Origin: Candidatus Methanophagales archaeon
Lineage (GTDB): Archaea; Halobacteriota; Syntropharchaeia; Alkanophagales; Methanospirareceae
DNA length: 17,149 bases
Reading direction: 5' to 3'
NCBI GenBank assembly: GCA_030621535.1
Contig: JAUXHM010000005.1
Coordinates: 1-17,149 of the forward strand
Part shown: in pieces, positions 1 through 6,063 of the stretch
Position numbering within the stretch: the stretch's first letter is position 1
Layout of the letters: every line of letters begins with the position of its first letter
The notes under the pieces: model-generated
The model's database searches: none
What the model was told of the DNA's origin: nothing
What the model saw: the letters and a program-made list of their open reading frames with translations, nothing else
Program-made: the position numbers and the translations under genes

Positions 1-99
1 ACGGCAATTTTCTCCATCGTATTCTGCCTGTTCCCGAACACGTTTTATATACTGGAGCTTGCAAAACTCGCAGTTGCAGGTTTAGGAGGAGGTGTGTGA
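1..99 (+). CDS. C-terminal end of an antiporter-like membrane protein (partial)
   Basis: Frame 1 is open from the window edge to TGA at 97-99 and encodes 32 residues, with one hydrophobic stretch and a Gly-rich end (LGGGV). The segment TAIFSIVFCLFPNTFYILEL resembles the tail of the partial minus-strand gene at the other end of the window (TAIFSVLFLLDFILGLN), whose preceding residues look like the late part of a NuoL/M/N/MrpD-type subunit. I therefore infer that this is also the C-terminus of a proton/cation antiporter-like subunit. The next gene follows after 7 nt, and the Gly-rich codons (AGGAGGAGG, 84-92) double as its ribosome binding site, so the two are probably co-transcribed and translationally coupled. 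Confidence 0.6.
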   Translation, partial: TAIFSIVFCLFPNTFYILELAKLAVAGLGGGV

Positions 100-106
100 A
101 GTAGAA

Positions 107-355
107 ATGAAGATGAAGATAGCGATAACGATGAGGCATTTGTTTTTGATGCTTTACGTGAGCCTGTTCCTGGGTGTTCTGGCTGGGATACTCGTCCAGC
201 TATTTTTACATCCACATGCGTACTTCTGGTGGGAAGAAATACCGGTATTTAGTGCAGTGTACGGTTTCGTCGGCTGCGTTATCATCATCATTGCATCAAA
301 AGCGCTCGGTCATCACTGGCTTCAGAAGGAGGAGGATTATTATGAGAAGCATTGA
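107..355 (+). CDS. Small two-TM membrane protein next to antiporter gene
   Basis: This 82-aa protein has two clear hydrophobic helices (LFLMLYVSLFLGVLAGILVQ and SAVYGFVGCVIIIIASKALG) joined by a short loop with HPHAYFWWEEIP. It ends in a charged tail, LQKEEDYYEKH. Small proteins with a 'YGFVGCV...K.LG....EDYY' pattern occur beside Mrp-type antiporter genes in other prokaryotes (from memory, no search run), so an accessory role in the antiporter complex is inferred. I chose ATG 107 because AGGAGGAGG (84-92) precedes it by 14 nt. GTG 92 is also in frame but overlaps that ribosome binding site. ATG 113 is a further option. The antiporter gene at 473 follows after a 117-nt gap holding A-rich repeats. 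A similar but diverged two-TM gene stands before the third antiporter (14673-14876). Confidence 0.75.
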   Translation: MKMKIAITMRHLFLMLYVSLFLGVLAGILVQLFLHPHAYFWWEEIPVFSAVYGFVGCVIIIIASKALGHHWLQKEEDYYEKH

Positions 356-380
356 AAAATGCAAATTGAAAATTGCAAAA
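352..380. repeat. A-rich 'TTGAAAA(A/T)TGCAAA' tandem word repeat
   Basis: TTGAAAAATGCAAA (352-365) is followed at once by TTGAAAATTGCAAA (366-379). Degenerate copies (CTCAAAATTCAAAC) come next, and near 428-441 there is a related inverted stretch (TTTTGCATTTTGCATT). The repeat starts on the stop codon of the preceding small gene and separates it from the antiporter gene. Similar words (TTGCAAAATG, TGAAAATTGAAAAATG) recur at 2361-2391, just before the duplicated antiporter tail. Confidence 0.6.
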
Positions 381-472
381 CTCAAAATTCAAACTTTAAG
401 AACGTTTGACCAAACAGCTTCGCCTATTTTGCATTTTGCATTGAGCGCCAAGCGCTTTGGAGGTGAAAGCCA

Positions 473-2341
473 GTGATTGAGTGGTTTCATCCGGGGTTCA
501 TATTCCTCTTTGGTGCTTTCTTAGTGCCTCTTTTAAAGGGTAAAAAGCGACTGAAACAGGCATATATACTCCTACTCCCTGCGTTAGCATTTGTAAATCT
601 CCTGCTCATGTCCAAAGGCGTACTTCTGTCAGAGGGGAAAACATGGGCACTTACTTTCTTAGGATATGAACTCACACTCGGCAGAATAGACCGGCTGAGT
701 ATGGTATTCGCATACGTGTTCGTGATTGCATCTTTTTGCATGTTCCTATATTCACTGCATATAAAAGAGAACTGGCAGCACGTATCCGCATTTTTGTATA
801 TCGGAAGCACGCTGGGGGTGGTTTTCGCCGGAGACCTCTTCACGTTGTTCTTTTTCTGGGAAATAATGGCTTGGGCATCACTGTTTTTAATCTGGTATGG
901 CAAGACGAAATCGGCTTTCGGTGCGGGATTCCGATATATCATGGTGCATTCATTTGGTGGTGTCTGCCTGTTAGCAGGGGTTCTGATACATTTACACAAT
1001 GGTGGTTCGCTTGCCTTTGATTCTTTTACATGGGGTATAGGGGGCGAGTATCTGGGTGTTAATCTAATATTCCTCGCGTTTATCATAAACGCGGCGGTTC
1101 CACCTTTACACGCATGGCTGGCGGATGCGTATCCAGAAGCAAGTGTTACGGGTGCGGTGTTTTTGACTGCATTTACCACGAAAAGTGCAATATACGTGCT
1201 GATACGCGGTTTCCCGGGTGTAGACATTCTGATATGGTTAGGAGCAATAATGGCGCTGTATGGAGTTGTCTTCGCGGTGCTTGAGAATGACATAAGACGA
1301 CTTTTAGCCTATCACATCATCTCTCAGGTGGGCTACATGGTAGCAGGAGTGGGGATGGGCGTTTTTGGCACGGCGGCAGGAGAAATGGCAATAAACGGTG
1401 CTGCCGCGCATGCGTTCTGTCATATTCTGTACAAGGCGGTGCTGTTCATGGGCATGGGCGCGATAATAGAGGTAACAGGCAGGAGCAAACTGACCGAATT
1501 GGGTGGTCTATACAAATACATGCCCATCACTTTCGGGCTTTATATGATAGGTGCATTTTCAATTTCCGGATTTCCTTTATTCAACGGATTCGTGAGTAAG
1601 ACAATGGTCGTCCAAGCTTCTGCTATGTGGGATTATTCAAGTATATGGCTGATGCTTGAACTCGCTTCAGTAGGAACTTTCCTGCATACGGGTCTAAAAC
1701 TTCCCTGGGGCGTCTGGTTTGCGAGAGATAAGCCAGTATGCGAAGCGAGAGAACCACCCAAGAATATGCTTGCCGCGATGGGCATAACCGCGTTTTTGTG
1801 TACTCTTCTCGGTGTGTATCCACAAATACTTTACAATATTCTTCCTTATCCAGTTCATTATGAACCTTTTGCTGTGGGTCACGTGGTAGCAATGTGCCAG
1901 CTCCTTCTATTCACATTTGTAGCGTTCTGGCTATTAAGAGCAATGCTTCACGGCACTCCTACAATTACGCTTGACACCGACTGGTTCTACCGGATACCTG
2001 GTAAAAAGGTCATAAGGTTCTGCGAAGGACCGCTGATGGCGTTTGCGAACTACACTGACCGGAATGTAATGAAAATGGCAGGTTTTTTCGTCTGGGTCAG
2101 CAGGAATCCGTTTGCCGCGTTAAGAATAAAGGGAAAAGAGGTGAGACTAAAGGTGGAGAAACCTGTTGTTTCTCCGGAAAGTGTGGAGGCATATGAGCGA
2201 GATTTAGAGGAGGTAAAGAAGAGACAACCTGCAGAAGAACCAATGGTAAGATTAAATATAGGGACCGCAATGCTGCTGGCGCTTCTCTTTACCGCTTTAT
2301 ATTTGATAGCTATGTTTATACATGGATGGCTTATAAAATAA
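473..2341 (+). CDS. MrpD/NuoM-like proton (cation) antiporter subunit, copy 1
   Basis: This 622-aa polytopic membrane protein belongs to the Proton_antipo_M family (Mrp subunit D, complex I NuoL/M/N) and should move H+ or Na+ across the cytoplasmic membrane. The family's channel residues can be placed: Glu130 in FFWEIMAW (TM5), Lys237 in FTTKSAIY (TM7), His281 in LLAYHIISQVGYM and Lys376 in FNGFVSKTM (TM12-type lysine). After the roughly 14-TM core come a YRIPGKK..FCEGPL segment, an amphipathic WVSRNPFAALRI stretch, a charged linker (YERDLEEVKK) and one last TM helix ending HGWLIK. This tail is longer than in a typical ~500-aa MrpD. The GTG start at 473 is supported by GGAGGTG at 459-465. Whether it works alone or in a complex with redox subunits cannot be told from this window. 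Two paralogs lie at 11989 and 14869. Confidence 0.93.
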   Translation: MIEWFHPGFIFLFGAFLVPLLKGKKRLKQAYILLLPALAFVNLLLMSKGVLLSEGKTWALTFLGYELTLGRIDRLSMVFAYVFVIASFCMFLYSLHIKENWQHVSAFLYIGSTLGVVFAGDLFTLFFFWEIMAWASLFLIWYGKTKSAFGAGFRYIMVHSFGGVCLLAGVLIHLHNGGSLAFDSFTWGIGGEYLGVNLIFLAFIINAAVPPLHAWLADAYPEASVTGAVFLTAFTTKSAIYVLIRGFPGVDILIWLGAIMALYGVVFAVLENDIRRLLAYHIISQVGYMVAGVGMGVFGTAAGEMAINGAAAHAFCHILYKAVLFMGMGAIIEVTGRSKLTELGGLYKYMPITFGLYMIGAFSISGFPLFNGFVSKTMVVQASAMWDYSSIWLMLELASVGTFLHTGLKLPWGVWFARDKPVCEAREPPKNMLAAMGITAFLCTLLGVYPQILYNILPYPVHYEPFAVGHVVAMCQLLLFTFVAFWLLRAMLHGTPTITLDTDWFYRIPGKKVIRFCEGPLMAFANYTDRNVMKMAGFFVWVSRNPFAALRIKGKEVRLKVEKPVVSPESVEAYERDLEEVKKRQPAEEPMVRLNIGTAMLLALLFTALYLIAMFIHGWLIK

Positions 2342-2358
2342 CGTGGGCAGTGCCCACG
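2342..2358 (+). terminator. GC-rich hairpin after antiporter copy 1
   Basis: CGTGGGC-AGT-GCCCACG is a perfect 7-bp stem with a 3-nt loop, starting one base after the TAA stop at 2339-2341. It has no U-run, so it may be a transcript-end or mRNA-stabilising hairpin, or part of an interspersed repeat, rather than a classical terminator. Confidence 0.5.
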
Positions 2359-2381
2359 AATTGCAAAATGCTGACTGAAAA

Positions 2382-2648
2382 TTGAAAAATGTAAAAACAC
2401 TTTATCTTTTCGCCTGGGTCAGCAAGAATCCGTTTGCTGCGTTGAGAATAAAGGGGGAAAGGGTGAGGCTGAAGGTGGAGAAGACAGTTATTAGCCCGGA
2501 AAAGGCAGAGGAACATGAACGTGGCTTAGAAGAGGTGAGGCTAAAACATACGAAGGAGTTTCCCAGATTGTCCTTAGGCGCCTTTATACTCTTGATTCTC
2601 CTGTTTTTCCTGATTTATTTGGCGATGTATTTGCTGACTGTGCATTGA
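2382..2648 (+). pseudogene. Detached partial duplication of the antiporter C-terminal tail
   Basis: The 88-residue frame repeats the last part of antiporter copy 1: AWVSKNPFAALRIKGERV matches VWVSRNPFAALRIKGKEV, then VRLKVEKTVISPE, a shortened charged linker (ERGLEEVR) and a final TM helix. DNA identity around 2411-2480 versus 2089-2160 is obvious by eye. The antiporter core is missing. The only upstream ATG (2382) lies inside an A-rich repeated word and has no ribosome binding site, and the GC hairpin at 2342-2358 separates it from the parent gene. I read it as a leftover of an unequal recombination between antiporter copies. It could still be expressed as a one-TM protein, since other small proteins of similar plan occur here (4244-4489, 11351-11611). 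Confidence 0.65.
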
Positions 2649-2715
2649 AAATAAAACTTTCTTAGCAAGAAAGCGTTACCAAAGAGATAGGGAGTGGAGG
2701 GAGAATACGAGTAAC

Positions 2716-2838
2716 ATGGAGATAGACGTGCAGCTAATGGAGGGCAGCAATGTAATCATCACGTTTGGCAGGGTGGACATCGAATTAACAAAGGAGCAGG
2801 GGGAAGAAATTAAAGGTACTTCTTGTAAACGCCCTTGA
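2716..2838 (+). CDS. Possible 40-aa small protein
   Basis: ATG 2716 opens a 40-codon frame (begins MEIDVQLMEGSNVIITFGRV, acidic with alternating hydrophobic residues) preceded by GGAGGGAG at 2697-2704. Its 3' end overlaps the end of the convergent minus-strand gene (2810-3061) by 29 nt. The ribosome binding site and amino-acid pattern make it plausible. It is too short to identify, and it could also be a leftover of a longer gene. Confidence 0.35.
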   Translation: MEIDVQLMEGSNVIITFGRVDIELTKEQGEEIKGTSCKRP

Positions 2839-3061
2839 GCGAGGTGAGCGTGATCTTCTCCCCCGCGGGGTCAACAAAAGCGAGCAAAGTCCTCTCGGTG
2901 AATAAGAAGAAGTCATCTCCACATTTCTCTCTTATCTCTTCTATGCTCTTACTGTCGAAATAAATCCTCTTTCCTCTTTCATCTCCCGCACGCTGCACAG
3001 AAGCTATAAGTTCAATAATCTTGTTCTCCTCAGGCTCTTCTTCAGCCATTTTATCAGCCAT
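2810..3061 (-). CDS. Small acidic hypothetical protein
   Basis: This 83-aa soluble protein starts MADKMAEEEPEENKIIELIA and ends LTSLKGVYKKYL. It is charged throughout, with no TM helix, no cysteine cluster and no motif I recognise. Its middle (RIYFDSKSIEEIREKCGDDF) suggests a small alpha/beta fold. The start at 3061 is supported by AAGGAGAT 4-5 nt upstream on the minus strand; the internal Met5 has no equally good site. A TATA-like stretch lies about 50 nt upstream (3109-3126). It sits between the antiporter block and the CBS block and is convergent with both upstream open frames. Confidence 0.7.
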   Translation of the reverse strand: MADKMAEEEPEENKIIELIASVQRAGDERGKRIYFDSKSIEEIREKCGDDFFLFTERTLLAFVDPAGEKITLTSLKGVYKKYL

Positions 3062-3108
3062 TTTATCTCCTTCCCTTAACCTTAATTAACACTTCGTTTT
3101 TGTCTCTG

Positions 3109-3126
3109 TATATAATGTATAATATA
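3109..3126 (-). promoter_or_regulatory. TATA-box region for the 2810-3061 gene
   Basis: On the minus strand TATATTATACATTATATA lies 48-65 nt before the ATG at 3061. It is the only strong TATA-like stretch close to this gene. Confidence 0.4.
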
Positions 3127-3160
3127 ACTTCCTTCTATTTAATCTGTGTTAGCAATAAAT

Positions 3161-3169
3161 CTTTTTAAA
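3161..3169 (+). promoter_or_regulatory. TATA box for CBS gene 3227
   Basis: CTTTTTAAA, preceded by an A-rich stretch (AGCAATAAAT), lies about 60 nt before ATG 3227. A transcript start near 3190 would leave a leader of about 35 nt. Confidence 0.5.
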
Positions 3170-3226
3170 CGATAGGGGCATAGTGAAGTTGTACAGTTGC
3201 TTCGTTAAGTGAGGGATAAAGGACAA

Positions 3227-3622
3227 ATGTTTTTATCAAAAGAGAAGAGGGTAAGAGACGTGATGACGAGGGGTGTCGTTACTGTATCGTTTGACACACC
3301 GGTAAGCGAAATTGCGAAACTCCTGGTAAGGGAGTGCATATCGGGTATCGCGGTAACTGCACCAGACGGCGAGGTAGTGGGTGTTATATCGGAGATAGAT
3401 ATCATTAAAGTTTTTGACAAAGATTGGGACAAATTAACGGCGGAAGATGTCCTGTCCTCCGTTGTGAGGACAATAGACCCGGAAACGACGTTAAGAAAAG
3501 CCGCAGATATTATGCGCGATTTGAACATCCACCGGTTATTGATTCTTTCTCTAAGGCCCGCTTATGGCGTTCCCATAGGGATATTAACGGCAAGTGACAT
3601 ACTAAGAGCGAGCCTCGAGTAA
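3227..3622 (+). CDS. Two-CBS-domain (Bateman module) protein
   Basis: This 131-aa protein is a single CBS pair: CBS1 from VRDVMTRGVVTVSFDTPV to VVGVISEIDIIKVF, and CBS2 from VLSSVVRTIDPETTLRKA to IGILTASDILRASL. Both carry the G-h-h-(S/T)-x-x-D signature that contacts ribose and phosphate of bound adenine nucleotides or S-adenosyl ligands in the family. It is therefore probably a cytoplasmic nucleotide sensor acting on another protein; no effector domain is attached. I prefer ATG 3227 (GGATAAAGGACAA just upstream) over in-frame GTG 3209, which lacks a ribosome binding site. It diverges clearly from the minus-strand CBS genes next to it, so it is a separate lineage and not part of their recent duplication. 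Confidence 0.88.
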   Translation: MFLSKEKRVRDVMTRGVVTVSFDTPVSEIAKLLVRECISGIAVTAPDGEVVGVISEIDIIKVFDKDWDKLTAEDVLSSVVRTIDPETTLRKAADIMRDLNIHRLLILSLRPAYGVPIGILTASDILRASLE

Positions 3623-3627
3623 ACACT

Positions 3628-3744
3628 TTTTCTTTTTGTGAAAAAGAAAACCTGTGCTAAAAGAAAAACTAAAGAAATATTTTTAGTCAAGGTTTTTACC
3701 GAAGGTAAAAAAGTTGTTGGTAAAGCTTTCTTTCCTAAAGAAAG
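3628..3744. terminator. Three successive 3-nt-loop hairpins between convergent CBS genes
   Basis: Three perfect inverted repeats with 3-nt loops lie in line. TTTTCTTTTT-GTG-AAAAAGAAAA is at 3628-3650, TTTTTACC-GAA-GGTAAAAA at 3693-3711, and CTTTCTTT-CCT-AAAGAAAG at 3726-3744. They fill the gap between the stop of the plus-strand CBS gene (3622) and the stop of the minus-strand CBS gene (3747). A bidirectional terminator is the simple reading. Confidence 0.55.
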
Positions 3745-3746
3745 GT

Positions 3747-4139
3747 TTAAAAATAGAATTCTCTTACATACTCCGGCTTCCTTGTCAACAGGTCTCGAAT
3801 ACTTACGATACCCACGAGCATCCCCCTGTCAACCACGGGCAGCCGTTTTATGCGCTTTCGCGCAGCGAGTTTGCACGCTTCATCCACGGATGTTTCTGCC
3901 TCGATAGTAACCAGAGGGAATGCCATTATCTCTTTTGCCTTCACTTCGCTTGCCCTTCTATCTTTCAATAAAACTTTCAATGCGATGTCGCGCTCAGTAA
4001 TAATCCCTGCTGGTTTGCCTTCTGAGGTTATCACTACACTCCCCACACCCAACTCGTCCATATCTTCCGCTATTTTAGTTACTATTGCGTCTCCATCTTC
4101 CGTGATAATTGGACGGCTCATCATCTCTCTGACTTTCAT
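3747..4139 (-). CDS. Two-CBS-domain (Bateman module) protein
   Basis: This 130-aa CBS pair starts MKVREMMSRPIITEDGDAIV. It holds the ligand signatures AGIITERDIALK (CBS1) and VGIVSIRDLLTRK (CBS2) and ends EYVREFYF. The expected role is binding of adenine nucleotides to regulate a partner protein or form a homodimer; no effector is fused. The start at 4139 has GAGGAGAG about 9-16 nt upstream on the minus strand. Its DNA is strikingly close to the last module of the 475-aa protein at 4512: 58 of 60 bases match between 3976-4035 and 4741-4800. The two therefore arose by recent duplication or are kept alike by gene conversion. It is divergently arranged with the small membrane-protein gene at 4244, sharing a TATA-rich spacer. 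Confidence 0.9.
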   Translation of the reverse strand: MKVREMMSRPIITEDGDAIVTKIAEDMDELGVGSVVITSEGKPAGIITERDIALKVLLKDRRASEVKAKEIMAFPLVTIEAETSVDEACKLAARKRIKRLPVVDRGMLVGIVSIRDLLTRKPEYVREFYF

Positions 4140-4195
4140 CTTTATTTCTCTCCTCTATATTAAATTTGCTTTTTTCTATATCAAATTAAATACCG

Positions 4196-4206
4196 AAATA
4201 TTTATA
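4196..4206. promoter_or_regulatory. Divergent TATA-rich promoter region
   Basis: AATATTTATAAG lies 38-48 nt before ATG 4244 and 57-67 nt before the minus-strand start at 4139. The spacing suits a plus-strand transcript starting near 4228, with a short leader carrying GGTGAGGAAGA. The same AT-rich spacer may serve the minus-strand CBS gene. Confidence 0.45.
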
Positions 4207-4243
4207 AGATATGAGTTATGTATAAATGAATAGGTGAGGAAGA

Positions 4244-4489
4244 ATGGGGGGAAAATTTATTGCCGCACTGAAATGTTTTATTAAATGCCCGGCGGACACA
4301 ATGAGGCTCATGCTGACTTTAAACCCTCCTTATGATGCCCAAGCGGTAGAAGCGGTAAAGGCGCATTGCCCGGAAGTAGAAGTAGAGGGAGTGGGTTTTT
4401 ATGCCGGGATTTTCCTTGCGCTCGTCTTCCTTGCATTCTGCGTGCTGGCGTATGTAATGTCGCTGATATATGGCGGCGTAACTATATGA
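4244..4489 (+). CDS. Small one-TM protein resembling an antiporter tail
   Basis: This 81-aa protein has an amphipathic N-terminal part (KFIAALKCFIKCPADTMRLM), a short acidic middle (HCPEVEVEG) and one strong C-terminal TM helix (FYAGIFLALVFLAFCVLAYV) ending LIYGGVTI. Its plan (amphipathic 'F-x-x-x-P...R', linker, TM, Y/H-G-x) parallels the C-terminal ~90 residues of the antiporters in this window and the 86-aa protein at 11351. Homology is suggestive only. GTGAGGAAGA precedes the ATG. It has a promoter region of its own, is convergent with the long CBS gene, and lies in the middle of the CBS cluster. A role as a membrane partner is inferred. Confidence 0.65.
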   Translation: MGGKFIAALKCFIKCPADTMRLMLTLNPPYDAQAVEAVKAHCPEVEVEGVGFYAGIFLALVFLAFCVLAYVMSLIYGGVTI

Positions 4490-4511
4490 AAAATCTGTGT
4501 AATCAGGTTTT

Positions 4512-5939
4512 TTAGGAATAGAATTCCCTTACACACTCCGGTTTCCTTCTCAGCAGGTCTTGAATACTTACAATGCCCACGAGCGAGCCATTTTCAACTA
4601 CCGGCACCCTTTTTATGCCTTTCTTCGCTACGAGTTTACACGTTTCGTCTGCGGATACTTCTGGCTTGACGGTTACCAGAGGGGAAGCCATTATCTCCTT
4701 CGCTTTTACTCCGTTTGCCTCCTTATCCGTTAATAGAACCTTCAATGCGATGTCGCGCTCGGTAATAATCCCTGCTGGTTTGCCTTTTGAGGTTATCACT
4801 ACGCTCCCTATCCCCTGCTTGTCCATATCCGCTGCTATTTTAGCGACTGATGCGTCTTCATCTTCTGTGATGACGGGATGTGTCATTATATCCCTTACCT
4901 TTTTCTCCTCTCTTTCAAATTCCCTTCTCTTTGCCCTGAAAAACGAAAAACACGATACTACCAAACAGAGCGCATTTTTACATCTGCTTGCTAAAACGCG
5001 CACTTCTGGATGAGGATAAAATCTTTTCGCACATCCGGGCTTCTTTGTCAATATGTTTCTAACACTTACAATGCCCACGAGCGAGCCATTTTCAACCACC
5101 GGCACCCTTTTTATGCCGCCCTTTGCTACGCACTCGCATGCTTCTTCAACTGGTGCGTCGGGCTCAAGGGTAATCAAAGGGGAAGACATTACTTCTCTTG
5201 ATTTCGTCTCACTTGCTCTTTTATTCCTTAATACCACTTTTGACACGATGTCGCGCTCAGTAATAATTCCTTCGGGTTTATTTTCTGAGGTTATCACTAC
5301 GCTCCCTATCCCCTGTTCTGCCATATCCTTCACTATCTTAGTGACCAAAACGTCTTCATCTTCAGTGATGATTGGGTGCGTCATTATGTCCCGGACTTTC
5401 ATCAAATCAATTCGTTTGTGTGGATATTCCGGACCCGGACCTCTCAGCGGTTCAACTCCCGCTCTCACCCACAGAACGAGTTCCTGAAAAGAAGTCATTC
5501 TCCTATGCCCGGGTTCTGAAAAGTCCTCCTCTGCCGCCAGGTCAAAATCAAGTTTATATCTTCCGGGATGTGGCGGTATAAAATCCAGTATTGCCACTTC
5601 GCCCCGGTGTATTGCCGTGTATCTTCCCAAAAACCGCTTACCCGAATAAGCCGTCTTGAAAAGTGAAGCGAAATCCATAAATGACCTTCTCTCACTGAAC
5701 AAGCACTTCCCCTGGCGGTCCGCGATTGATAACCTGTAATTGTTGAATTGAAGCCCCAAAGAAGAATTATATTCGTACCATTTAATCGTTTCGCTAAACT
5801 GGAATACAAGCCCTATTCTGCACCATTTCTGAAAGCTTGTGATTTCAAAAGAGCTGGATATTCTTATCCTCCCGTTCTTTTTATCGCCTTCAACCCTCAC
5901 CACTTCCCTTTCCAAAGATATTTTTCTCCGCCAGTTCAT
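4512..5939 (-). CDS. Unknown N-terminal domain fused to two tandem CBS pairs
   Basis: Residues 1-179 of this 475-aa protein form a soluble, aromatic-rich, probably beta-strand domain that I do not recognise (features: WCRIGLVFQFSETIKWYEY, PPHPGRYKLDFDLAAEEDF, ELVLWVRAGVEPL). Residues 180-309 are CBS pair 1 (MKVRDIMTHPIITEDEDVLV; GIITERDIVSK; GIVSVRNILTK, where the usual Asp of the second signature is Asn). Residues 310-346 are a linker with a hydrophobic run (ALCLVVSCFSFF). Residues 347-475 are CBS pair 2 (GIITERDIALK, GIVSIQDLLRRK, ending VREFYS). Met180 aligns with the start Met of the neighbouring 130-aa CBS protein, and the linker looks like a translated former intergenic gap. I therefore infer a fusion of three units. 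Only a weak site (TAGGAAAA) precedes the start at 5939. Likely role: adenine-nucleotide-controlled regulator; the target is unknown. Confidence 0.85.
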   Translation of the reverse strand: MNWRRKISLEREVVRVEGDKKNGRIRISSSFEITSFQKWCRIGLVFQFSETIKWYEYNSSLGLQFNNYRLSIADRQGKCLFSERRSFMDFASLFKTAYSGKRFLGRYTAIHRGEVAILDFIPPHPGRYKLDFDLAAEEDFSEPGHRRMTSFQELVLWVRAGVEPLRGPGPEYPHKRIDLMKVRDIMTHPIITEDEDVLVTKIVKDMAEQGIGSVVITSENKPEGIITERDIVSKVVLRNKRASETKSREVMSSPLITLEPDAPVEEACECVAKGGIKRVPVVENGSLVGIVSVRNILTKKPGCAKRFYPHPEVRVLASRCKNALCLVVSCFSFFRAKRREFEREEKKVRDIMTHPVITEDEDASVAKIAADMDKQGIGSVVITSKGKPAGIITERDIALKVLLTDKEANGVKAKEIMASPLVTVKPEVSADETCKLVAKKGIKRVPVVENGSLVGIVSIQDLLRRKPECVREFYS

Positions 5940-5968
5940 AGTTTTTCCTATCTCTTATACTGTTAGTA

Positions 5969-5987
5969 ATAACTCCCTTCTATTTAA
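5969..5987 (-). promoter_or_regulatory. Conserved 19-bp upstream element TTAAATAGAAGGGAGTTAT
   Basis: On the minus strand this element lies 29 nt before the start of the long CBS gene. An 18/19 match (TTAAATAGAAGGAAGTTAT) lies at 3124-3142, upstream of the minus-strand gene 2810-3061. A shorter match (CTAAATAGAAGAAGAGG) lies about 8084-8100, before the minus-strand membrane protein gene. The TTAAATA part could act as a TATA box; the rest may be a regulator site or the edge of an interspersed repeat. Confidence 0.4.
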
Positions 5988-6057
5988 GACGCAGATCAAC
6001 ACGGATTTACGCGGATTTATTTAAATTTAAGTTTTTTAATGTAAATCTGTGTAATCT
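5988..6057. repeat. Interspersed 'ACGCAGAT...ACACGGATTTAC' inverted repeat
   Basis: ACACGGATTTAC (5999-6010) and GTAAATCTGTGT (6041-6052) are inverted copies matching at 11 of 12 positions around an AT-rich centre (TTTATTTAAATTTAAG). Fragments of the same word occur at 3141-3151 (AATCTGTGTTA), 4493-4505 (AATCTGTGTAATC) and 7080-7096 (TGTGTAAATCCGCGCAA). Similar words occur in many unrelated uncultured genomes (from memory). It lies between the ends of two minus-strand genes and has no coding potential. Confidence 0.55.
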
Positions 6058-6063
6058 CGTGGT

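Noticed and set aside
174..476. 100-codon plus-strand frame overlapping the small two-TM gene
   Set aside because: It is out of frame with the well-supported two-TM protein and runs into the A-rich word repeat.
487..1293. 268-codon open frame on the minus strand
   Set aside because: It is the exact antisense of antiporter 1, has no ribosome binding site and has shadow-type composition; the plus-strand protein is clearly the real one.
3209..3226. GTG 3209 as start of the first CBS gene
   Set aside because: No ribosome binding site lies upstream of the GTG, while ATG 3227 has a purine-rich GGATAAAGGA site and gives a normal N-terminus.
3638..3971. Plus-strand frames of 85-89 codons after the first CBS gene
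   Set aside because: They run through the hairpins and antisense to the next CBS gene; there is no ribosome binding site and no recognisable protein pattern.
4573..5487. Two Ser/Thr-rich plus-strand frames of about 145 codons
   Set aside because: Both are antisense to the CBS pairs and resemble each other only because the CBS modules are duplicated.
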